A DNA stretch of 13,486 nt. It comes from Gammaproteobacteria bacterium. GTDB lineage: Bacteria > Pseudomonadota > Gammaproteobacteria > UBA7966. This document shows, in pieces, positions 7,126 to 13,486 of the stretch (position 1 is the stretch's first letter; each line of letters opens with the position of its first letter). The notes under the pieces were generated by a model. The model did no database searches, was not told the DNA's origin, and worked only from the letters and a program-made list of their open reading frames with translations. Position numbers and translations under genes: made by a program. Location: assembly GCA_003485715.1 (NCBI GenBank), contig DNIF01000143.1, positions 1 to 13,486 of the forward strand, written 5' to 3'.

Positions 7126-10100
7126 TCACTGAATGACCGGCAAGGCACGCCACTCCCGGGGCACGGCCAGGTGGGAGACCCCGAGGCTGGCGAGTTCCTC
7201 CGGCGAGAGACTGCCGTCGCCGACCGTGGCCACGATTGGCCACTCGGCCCAGCGGGCGAAGTCGGCCAACACCGCCAGCCGGTCGCGCTCGGCCGTGCCC
7301 GCGCCCGTGTGCGGGGCCGTTGCCCAGAGGCGTTCGACCGGGAGATGCCGCCACCCGGCGAGTGTCGCGCCAGTCGCCTCCAGGGCCAGCCGCAGGCCCA
7401 GGGAATCGAGGGCGTGGAGCACCTCCCCCAGGGCCTCCGGCAGGGGCTCCCCTGCCGTGATATCGATCACCAGGGTAAGCCGGCGCGGCGGCACCGCTGC
7501 CTCGAGCAGTCGCGTCTGAAAGGCATCGAAACCATCGGCAGCGAGCAGGGTATCGGCCGACATACGCAGCGCCCAGTTGCCCTGTCCTGCGCCGGCCTCG
7601 GCCAAGGCCAGGACATGGTCCCAGAGGGCAAGGTCGAGGCGGCGACGTACTCCGGCGGCCATGAGTGCAGCAGCCAGCGTTGGGACCCGATGTGGCGCCG
7701 CAACATTGCCCGAGCCTACCGACACCACCTCGAGGAAGCGCTCCCTGGCTGCCGCCACCCCGTTATCGCCTACCGCTGGGTCGGTCGTGAGTGACGCGAT
7801 CTCACTCTCCAGGATGCGGCCATCCACCTCCTTCCAGGTGGGCGGAGCCGGAATCGGATCCGGGTTGAGGTCCGCCTCGGTGAGACGCAACGTCCGTTCG
7901 GCGACCTCGGCCCCGGACTGCACAAGCGCCCCATTAGCGCCCGCTGCGGCAGGCGGCGACGCCTCTTGCGGTACGTCCGCGGCGGTCGGTTCCAGCACCG
8001 TGCGGGCGAAACGTTCCAGCACCGCATCCCGCAGGCGCAGCGACAAGGGCGCGTTGGGGTGTTCCACCCGCCTGAGTGTTCCGCGATGCAGGTTCACGGC
8101 GAACTCCTGGCGGGTCATGGTGGCAACCGCCTCACCGGCCGGATCGACGAAAACGAAGGAGCCGGCCTCCGGATCGATCCACGCCAGTTCAACCGGCAGC
8201 GTTCGTTTGCCCCGCTTCAGCAGTGCCCGTGTACCGCGCTGCCAGGTCTGCGCGAGGTTGAGCCAATGGCGAAGGGGGTGGGCGGCCTCATCCGCCGTTC
8301 GTGCCGCCGGGTCGGCGACCAGGCGACGACGGGCGAGGGTGTTGGAGCAGGCCTCGTCGCTCGCCGCGACCAGAGCGGCAATGCGTTCCCGCGCCCGCTC
8401 GCGCTGCACCAGGAGCGCCGCATCCAGCATCTGCCCAAGTGCCGGATCGGCAAGGGAGGCATCGGGGTCGTCGATGAGCTTGCGGCAGACCGCATCCAGC
8501 AGTTCCATCAGCCCCGCTGTAGTCGTCACGTGTGGCCAGAGTGTGGCGAGGCGATCGAGGAGCCCGGCCAGTGGGTCGTCGTAGCGGAGCATCCAGCCCG
8601 GCTCACGCAGCCCCCAGCCATGCATCCACGCGCGCAGGCGGCCAAGGGCAGCAAGTACCGCCGGGTGGACGAAGGGATCGACCGCCAGCGCCTCCCAGTG
8701 TGCCTCGGCCAGGCACAATGCCTCCAGCAGGGCACCGACCGGCGGACGCGCAGCCAGGTCGGCGTGCTCGGCGAGCATCTGTCGGTAGAGCCCGCTCGCC
8801 ACGCCACCGGTCGCAGCACCCGACGCCTCCCGTTCCACCCGTCCCGCCAACACGGCGAACCACCGTTGCCAGTCGGCCGGGGAACTTGCGCCCGATGCAC
8901 CCGGGGCGCTTGCGGGCTGGCGCGCGAGCAGCCGACTCGCCAGTGCGGATGGAGCCAAGGCAGGTAGTTCGGGGTAAGACCCGGGGGTGACGATACCGGC
9001 GAGCATCCCGGAGGCAGGCACCTGACCCGGAGGAAAAGAAAAAGACGCGGGTGCCATCGCGCTACCAGACCGGGCGGATGCGGACGTTCCTGACGAAAAG
9101 GCCGTGACCGCCTGCGCCGCATCCGGGGCCGCCACCAGTCCGCCCGGCTGCAATCCGATCCCCGGCAGCGAAGTCACGCTCGGCTGCGCCCCCATGCCGT
9201 CTCCCGCTGCCGCTGGGCCCCGGCCCGAGGCTGCGAGCGCTCCTCCGCCGGCGATCGGCCCATGGTCGCCGAAGGCGCTCGCGCTGAAGGCCCCTGGCCG
9301 ACCGTTGCCACCGAGCGTGGAGCCGGTCGCCCGGGCGCGGGGGGCGTGCGGCGTCGCCAGGGGTGACACGGCTGGCATGAGGTCGATGAGCCGTGCGATG
9401 AGCTCGCGGAAGGGTGTCTCGAGGGCCTCCTCGAAGGCACGCAGCAACACCGGACGCGCCACCGCCTCGAGGCGCAAGGGCTGCACCACCTCCGCGAACT
9501 GGACGAGGATGGTCTCCGGGTCGAGCGGGTCATGTACACCCGGGCGCGGGGGCGGCAGCAGGGCCAGGGCGCGCTGGTAGCGGTGGAAAAGCCGAGGGTC
9601 GCCGCGCTCGGCCAGTTCGAGACAGCGCCGGGCGACCAGCACATCCTCGAAGGCGCTGAGGTCGAGCAACGCGAAGTCTCCGACGGCGTCGGGCACGCTC
9701 GCAGCCGCAACACTGATCTCCGCTGGTTGGATACGTTCAGCGAGCTTGCGACTGACACTCGTCTCCAGCATCTGGAGCAGCCCGGCGCGCTGCTGCTCCA
9801 GCGCACGGCGCGCGTCTGTGAGCACACGCGCGTCGCGGTCATTGACGGCGTCGCGTGCCGCCCGCAGCAGGCACACATCGAGGTGCCGCAGGAACTCCGG
9901 GGCCTGTTCGCGATGAAACTGTGCCACCGCCTCGGCGAGGTTCTTCAGCACCGCTACGCGATCCACGGCGCCAGGACCCTTGCGGCGGTGCACTTCCACC
10001 AGCCGCCGCAGCGCGCCCAGGGCGCGGGCCGTGGCATCCAGGAAGGTGATACCGAGGCCGTTGCGGACCACGCGAACGATGCGACCGCTGACCACCTGAG

Positions 10101-10329
10101 TATCGCCCGTATCCCTGGCGGCACTGGTGGGCACACTGAAACGCATCTGCACCACATCGCCCGGGCTCAGGCGAGCGCTTTCCAGTCCGGCCTCGCTCGT
10201 CACCAAGGCACCGCTGATGGACACATCCCGCAGGCGACAGGCGCGTGCCCCTGTCGCCGCGTGCTCCAGCAACGCGGCATGGTCCAGCGGTTCACGCAGG
10301 TGGCGACGACGCTCCTCGGCAGCAGACAT
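7126..10329 (-). CDS. PilZ - DUF1631 - degenerate EAL protein (predicted c-di-GMP receptor)
   Basis: The 1067-residue protein has three parts. Residues about 7-115 are a PilZ domain with both c-di-GMP-binding motifs: RRHLR (RxxxR, 8-12) and DVSISG (DxSxxG, 35-40). Residues about 120-770 resemble DUF1631, starting around VAVLKNLAEAVAQFHREQ and ending with the typical ELAWIDPEAGSFVFVDPAG region (714-732). An Ala/Gly/Ser/Pro-rich stretch of about 160 residues (325-485) interrupts it and is probably disordered. Residues about 880-1060 match the later part of an EAL domain (LRMSADTLL, LTLVIDIT, LEATGATLAGWRHLPVERL). The EAL signature strand, the acidic pair of the DFG-like loop and the terminal KID-type motif are missing, so no phosphodiesterase activity is expected. 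The start is fixed by GGGAG 6 bases before the ATG. No membrane segment is seen. It is probably co-transcribed with the downstream kinase. Confidence 0.9.
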   Translation of the reverse strand: MSAAEERRRHLREPLDHAALLEHAATGARACRLRDVSISGALVTSEAGLESARLSPGDVVQMRFSVPTSAARDTGDTQVVSGRIVRVVRNGLGITFLDATARALGALRRLVEVHRRKGPGAVDRVAVLKNLAEAVAQFHREQAPEFLRHLDVCLLRAARDAVNDRDARVLTDARRALEQQRAGLLQMLETSVSRKLAERIQPAEISVAAASVPDAVGDFALLDLSAFEDVLVARRCLELAERGDPRLFHRYQRALALLPPPRPGVHDPLDPETILVQFAEVVQPLRLEAVARPVLLRAFEEALETPFRELIARLIDLMPAVSPLATPHAPRARATGSTLGGNGRPGAFSASAFGDHGPIAGGGALAASGRGPAAAGDGMGAQPSVTSLPGIGLQPGGLVAAPDAAQAVTAFSSGTSASARSGSAMAPASFSFPPGQVPASGMLAGIVTPGSYPELPALAPSALASRLLARQPASAPGASGASSPADWQRWFAVLAGRVEREASGAATGGVASGLYRQMLAEHADLAARPPVGALLEALCLAEAHWEALAVDPFVHPAVLAALGRLRAWMHGWGLREPGWMLRYDDPLAGLLDRLATLWPHVTTTAGLMELLDAVCRKLIDDPDASLADPALGQMLDAALLVQRERARERIAALVAASDEACSNTLARRRLVADPAARTADEAAHPLRHWLNLAQTWQRGTRALLKRGKRTLPVELAWIDPEAGSFVFVDPAGEAVATMTRQEFAVNLHRGTLRRVEHPNAPLSLRLRDAVLERFARTVLEPTAADVPQEASPPAAAGANGALVQSGAEVAERTLRLTEADLNPDPIPAPPTWKEVDGRILESEIASLTTDPAVGDNGVAAARERFLEVVSVGSGNVAAPHRVPTLAAALMAAGVRRRLDLALWDHVLALAEAGAGQGNWALRMSADTLLAADGFDAFQTRLLEAAVPPRRLTLVIDITAGEPLPEALGEVLHALDSLGLRLALEATGATLAGWRHLPVERLWATAPHTGAGTAERDRLAVLADFARWAEWPIVATVGDGSLSPEELASLGVSHLAVPREWRALPVIQ

Positions 10330-10540
10330 CTGATGCTCCCAACCGTGACTGACCGCGTGCCCGACAGGAGATGGCGCAAGCGCGGATCGGAAAACTCAGG
10401 GCAGAGTGTAGGCTCGGGGTCGGCCGCGTCGGACCAGCGACCGCACGAACGCAGCAAGCCTCACAGAGTATGTGACGGAGGCACGCACCGGAACCCGACG
10501 CATCGCCGGATTCAGGGAGGCGCCTCCGCATCGGCACGAC
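10330..10540 (-). promoter_or_regulatory. Intergenic region with two palindromes, probable promoter of the PilZ/kinase genes
   Basis: This 211-bp gap between the tatC stop and the PilZ gene is the longest non-coding stretch in the window. It holds a perfect 12-mer palindrome GGAGGCGCCTCC (10516-10527) just after tatC, and an inverted repeat TCACA-N5-TGTGA (10461-10475) about 130 bp before the next start. Neither is followed by a T-run, so I do not call a terminator. The second has the half-sites of a CRP box in reversed order, so it is not a standard CRP site. A TACACT on the minus strand is a weak -10 candidate without a recognisable -35. I infer a promoter here from position only. Confidence 0.4.
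10336..10340 (-). promoter_or_regulatory. Ribosome binding site of the PilZ-DUF1631 gene
   Basis: On the minus strand GGGAG lies 6 bases before the ATG at 10329, fixing the start immediately before the PilZ domain. Confidence 0.7.
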
Positions 10541-11302
10541 TCAGGTTGGACGTAGCTCGCGTGCGCGTCGCCGGGTACAGCGGGTGATGAGCAGGCCCGC
10601 TTCGTAGAGCAGCCACATCGGGATGGCGAGCAGAAGTTGCGAGACCACGTCAGGTGGCGTGAGCACGGCACCGATCACTACCGCCCCCACGATCACATAG
10701 GGGCGCTGGGCGGCAAGCGCCTCCGCCGGCATCAGACCCGTGCGGTCCAGCAGCACGACCACGACCGGGATCTGGAAGGCGGCGCCGAAGGCGAGGAAGC
10801 TGAACAGCACGAAGTCGAGGTAGGCGTTGATGTCCGGCATCACCTGCACACCCTCGGGCGCCAGTGCGGCCGTCACGCCGAAGACAAGCGGAAACACCAC
10901 GTAGTAGGCAAAGGCGGCACCGAGGTAGAACAGCGAGGTGCTCGCTACCAGCAGCGGCAGCACCAGGCGCTTCTCGTGCAAATACAGCCCGGGGGCGATG
11001 AAGGCCCAGGCCTGATAGAGCAGGACCGGCAGGGCCAGGGCCACAGCCAGCACCAGAACGAGCTTGAGCGGGGCCATTACCGGGGCGACCACGCCAATCG
11101 CCACCAGGCCGCCGCCGGCGGGAAGCTGCGCCAGCAGCGGCGCAGCAAGCCAGCCGTAGAGCTGCCGGGCAAAAGGCATCAGACCGGCGGCGATGATGAG
11201 CACCACGGCCACGCAGGGCAGCAGTCGCGCGCGAAGTTCGACCAGATGCGAGACGAAGCTGGGTTCGCTGGCGGGCTGCTCCGGTTCAGGTATCTGTGTC
11301 AC
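10541..11302 (-). CDS. tatC: Sec-independent protein translocase TatC
   Basis: TatC is the polytopic core of the twin-arginine translocase and, with TatB, receives folded substrates carrying RR signal peptides at the inner membrane. The 253-residue product has the TatC hallmarks. The cytosolic N-terminal motif SHLVELRARLL contains the conserved Glu22, and the first cytoplasmic loop has FIAPGLYLHEKRLV with Glu110. Six hydrophobic helices are visible, and the last loop reads LTPPDVVSQLLLAIPMWLLYE. I chose the GTG at 11302 because GGAG lies 7 bases upstream and the Glu motif then sits at the usual distance from the N terminus. An ATG at 11395 in the same frame would add 31 residues with no resemblance to TatC. 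It lies 120 bp after tatB, an unusually wide gap for this gene pair, and ends the his-tat cluster. Confidence 0.96.
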   Translation of the reverse strand: MTQIPEPEQPASEPSFVSHLVELRARLLPCVAVVLIIAAGLMPFARQLYGWLAAPLLAQLPAGGGLVAIGVVAPVMAPLKLVLVLAVALALPVLLYQAWAFIAPGLYLHEKRLVLPLLVASTSLFYLGAAFAYYVVFPLVFGVTAALAPEGVQVMPDINAYLDFVLFSFLAFGAAFQIPVVVVLLDRTGLMPAEALAAQRPYVIVGAVVIGAVLTPPDVVSQLLLAIPMWLLYEAGLLITRCTRRRARELRPT

Positions 11303-11309
11303 GCCCAGA

Positions 11310-11313
11310 CTCC
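11310..11313 (-). promoter_or_regulatory. tatC ribosome binding site (decides the GTG start)
   Basis: On the minus strand GGAG stands 7 bases before the GTG at 11302. This supports that start over the ATG 93 bases upstream. Confidence 0.7.
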
Positions 11314-11422
11314 ACGCGGCCCATCGAGACCCGTTCCGGGGGCCTCGGACCCTCGTCCCGCCCCACCGCCCACTCGGAGATGCACTCGAAAGCATTCACG
11401 GATTCTGCATTCAGGCGGGTGC

Positions 11423-11794
11423 TCATGGCGGGGCGACCCCCGGGGGACGCTCGGGCTGGGGTTCAGCGCCCAGCTCTGGATTGGCTGCCGCTGCGCTGCC
11501 CGGTCGGGTCGGCGCGCTGCCACCCGCAGGGCGGATCGCACTGTCGTCGGCAGCATCAGAGTCGAGCAGGGACTCCAGCGGCAGCCTGCCTTGAGCCATG
11601 ATCTGTCTGGCCCGCGCGAGATCCTCGGCGTCGAGCTCGCGTTCCACGTCGAGCCGTAGCTGATAGACCGCCCGCCGCGCGCGCCCGAGGTAGAGGCCGG
11701 CAGTCCTGGCGACCCGTGGCAGCCGGTCAGGACCAACCACGAGCAGGGCCGTGACCGCGATCACGAGGAGCTCGGAGGCGCCGACATCGAACAT
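11423..11794 (-). CDS. tatB: Sec-independent protein translocase subunit TatB
   Basis: TatB partners TatC in the substrate receptor complex of the twin-arginine pathway. The 123-residue protein starts MFDVGASELLVIAVTALLVVGPDRLPRVAR. This is the diagnostic TatB pattern of a short N-terminal membrane helix with Glu8, a Gly-Pro hinge (GPDRLP) and then a long charged amphipathic helix (about 25-70). The C-terminal third is rich in Ala, Pro, Gly and Glu and probably disordered, as in other TatB proteins. The GP hinge and position between tatA and tatC distinguish it from TatA. It starts 18 bp after tatA. The Shine-Dalgarno is weak (AGGG), so coupling to tatA translation is plausible. Confidence 0.94.
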   Translation of the reverse strand: MFDVGASELLVIAVTALLVVGPDRLPRVARTAGLYLGRARRAVYQLRLDVERELDAEDLARARQIMAQGRLPLESLLDSDAADDSAIRPAGGSAPTRPGSAAAANPELGAEPQPERPPGVAPP

Positions 11795-11812
11795 GGCGCG
11801 ACGCCCTGGTGC

Positions 11813-12019
11813 TCAGCGGCCGCGACCGTCCGGCTCGCCGGAATCCATGCCGCTCTGGCCCGAGGCCCCGGGGGTGCTGGAATCGTCCTTCATGGCACCA
11901 CGGAAGCCGCGGATGGCGGCACCGAGGTCGGAGCCGATGCCCCGCAGACGGCTGGTGCCGAAGACGAGGGCGACGATGCCGAGGATGACGAGGAGCTCGG
12001 TGATGGAGGGCATGCTCAT
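11813..12019 (-). CDS. tatA: Sec-independent protein translocase subunit TatA
   Basis: TatA oligomerises around the TatBC complex to let folded proteins cross the inner membrane. The 68-residue product has one membrane helix (about 6-20), the FG hinge in VALVFGTSRLRGIG, and an amphipathic helix with GSDLGAAIRGFRGAMKDD, nearly the same as in E. coli TatA. A short hydrophilic tail follows. The ATG at 12019 overlaps the hisE stop as ATGA, so translation is likely coupled. A second in-frame ATG two codons on (12013) is an alternative start. GGGAG lies about 9 bases before the first ATG. Confidence 0.95.
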   Translation of the reverse strand: MSMPSITELLVILGIVALVFGTSRLRGIGSDLGAAIRGFRGAMKDDSSTPGASGQSGMDSGEPDGRGR

Positions 12020-12408
12020 GGGGCTTGGCTCCCGGGGGTGACGGTGGTGGTTGTGGCGGCCCCGGGCTCTGTCCCGCGAGCGGCCTTTTCGCTGAGTCCG
12101 GAGACCCCGGAACGTCGTTCCAATTCCCCGAGTATGGCATCCGCCCCGAGCCCGAGATGTGACAGAAGCACCAGGGTGTGAAACCAGAGGTCGGCCACTT
12201 CATGCACCAGCCCGGCGGCATCTGGGGATTTCGCCGCGATGATCGTCTCGGCTGCCTCCTCGCCCACCTTCTTCAGGATGCTGTCGAGCCCCCGGGCGTG
12301 CAGGCCCGCCACGTAGGAGCTATCGGGGGCCGCTGTGCGACGTGCGGCCAGGGTGGCATCGAGTTCGGCGAGCACGCGACCGAGGGTCTGCTCTCGTGGA
12401 TTGGTCAT
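12016..12408 (-). CDS. hisE: Phosphoribosyl-ATP pyrophosphatase HisE
   Basis: HisE hydrolyses phosphoribosyl-ATP to phosphoribosyl-AMP and pyrophosphate, the second step of histidine synthesis. The 130-residue product is all-alpha and MazG-like. The metal-binding motif KVGEEAAET is at 47-55, and HEVADLWFHTLVLL (69-82) carries the second acidic pair. The frame is open far upstream, but that part runs antiparallel to no family feature and overlaps hisI; the ATG at 12408 gives the normal N terminus, 10 bp after the hisI stop. The last ~20 residues (Thr/Pro/Gly-rich) extend past the usual family end and look unstructured. HisI and HisE are separate proteins here, not the fused HisIE of enterobacteria. 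Confidence 0.95.
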   Translation of the reverse strand: MTNPREQTLGRVLAELDATLAARRTAAPDSSYVAGLHARGLDSILKKVGEEAAETIIAAKSPDAAGLVHEVADLWFHTLVLLSHLGLGADAILGELERRSGVSGLSEKAARGTEPGAATTTTVTPGSQAP

Positions 12409-12418
12409 GGCGGGCCGC

Positions 12419-12850
12419 TCAGGAAGTCTCTGTGGTGGTCGGGCCGTAGAGCTGTTCCGGGTCCACACGCACGGCCTCGGTGGTCTCCCATTGGCTTGAG
12501 GAGGGGTCCAGGCGACGAAAGAAGCAGTGCTCGCGTCCGGTGTGACAGGCGATACCGCCCACCTGCTCGACCGCGAGCAGCACCGTGTCGCCATCGCAGT
12601 CGAGGCGGATCTCCCGTACCCGCTGCACATGGCCACTCGACTCGCCCTTGCGCCAGATCTGCCCCCGCGAGCGCGACCAGTACACGGCCCGCCCCTCTCG
12701 CTGGGTCAGGGCGAGGGCCTCGCGGTTCATCCACGCCACCATGAGCACACGCCCGCTGGTGACATCCTGGGCAACGGCAGTGACAAGGCCAGCCGCATCG
12801 AAACGCACGGCATCCAGCCATTCGGGCAGGGGTGCAACCGGCGTGCTCAT
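12419..12850 (-). CDS. hisI: Phosphoribosyl-AMP cyclohydrolase HisI
   Basis: HisI opens the adenine ring of phosphoribosyl-AMP to give ProFAR, the third histidine step, using zinc and magnesium. The product is 143 residues from the ATG at 12850. The family core is clear: VLMVAWMNREAL (35-46), AVYWSRSR (55-62) and WRKGESSGH (66-74). The metal ligands are visible: Asp94, Asp96 and Asp98 in DCDGD for Mg, and Cys95, Cys112 and Cys119 for Zn, the last two in ACHTGREHC. The open frame continues upstream through hisF on the antisense-free strand but is unrelated sequence, so the ATG at 12850 is preferred. It lies 34 bp after hisF and 10 bp before hisE, all on the same strand. Confidence 0.96.
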   Translation of the reverse strand: MSTPVAPLPEWLDAVRFDAAGLVTAVAQDVTSGRVLMVAWMNREALALTQREGRAVYWSRSRGQIWRKGESSGHVQRVREIRLDCDGDTVLLAVEQVGGIACHTGREHCFFRRLDPSSSQWETTEAVRVDPEQLYGPTTTETS

Positions 12851-12884
12851 CGCGACCCGCTGCCCTGCATGAACCCTGCACGCA

Positions 12885-13486
<602 letters not shown>

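Noticed and set aside
10461..10475. CRP (cAMP receptor protein) binding site.
   Set aside because: The consensus is TGTGA-N6-TCACA. Here the half-sites are in reversed order with 5 bases between them.
10516..10527. Perfect palindrome GGAGGCGCCTCC just after tatC, considered as an intrinsic terminator.
   Set aside because: There is no T-run after it, and a loopless palindrome of this kind makes only a short hairpin. It is recorded within the intergenic region instead.
9532..10587. A 351-codon plus-strand open frame.
   Set aside because: It is antisense to the PilZ-DUF1631 gene and runs through the intergenic region and into tatC; it has no recognisable domain or good start signal.

Overview
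This is a G+C-rich (by eye well above 60%), densely coded bacterial chromosome segment with very short intergenic gaps. The gene content and orders such as hisF-hisI-hisE-tatA-tatB-tatC, ilvA divergent from rpiA, and DUF58 followed by tgpA fit a gammaproteobacterium. A Chromatiales/Ectothiorhodospiraceae-like lineage is my guess, from gene order and protein flavour only. I see no mobile element, tRNA, rRNA, CRISPR array or phage gene.

Layout from left to right. (1) Bases 1-4595, minus strand: ilvA (threonine ammonia-lyase), then a DUF58 membrane protein, then tgpA (membrane transglutaminase, cut by the left window edge). The last two overlap by GTGA, and all three could be one transcript. (2) Bases 4689-5705, plus strand: rpiA, divergent from ilvA across a 93-bp gap, then a small DUF2905 membrane protein. 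A REP-like palindrome and a second copy of one of its arms lie between them. (3) Bases 5737-10329, minus strand: two regulatory genes. The first to be transcribed encodes a 1067-residue protein with an intact PilZ (c-di-GMP-binding) motif pair, a DUF1631 body split by a long Ala/Gly/Ser/Pro linker, and a degenerate EAL domain. The second encodes a PknB-type Ser/Thr kinase fused to a cyclic-nucleotide-binding-like domain. (4) Bases 10541-13486, minus strand: the end of a histidine operon (hisF cut by the right window edge, then hisI and hisE) running directly into tatA, tatB and tatC. hisE and tatA overlap by ATGA.

Most of the window is conserved housekeeping: isoleucine and histidine biosynthesis, the pentose phosphate pathway and twin-arginine export. 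The least understood part is the PilZ-DUF1631-EAL / kinase-cNMP pair. It puts a predicted c-di-GMP receptor, a dead phosphodiesterase-like domain, a protein kinase and a second predicted nucleotide sensor in one likely operon. That pair is the best candidate here for an uncharacterised signalling system.
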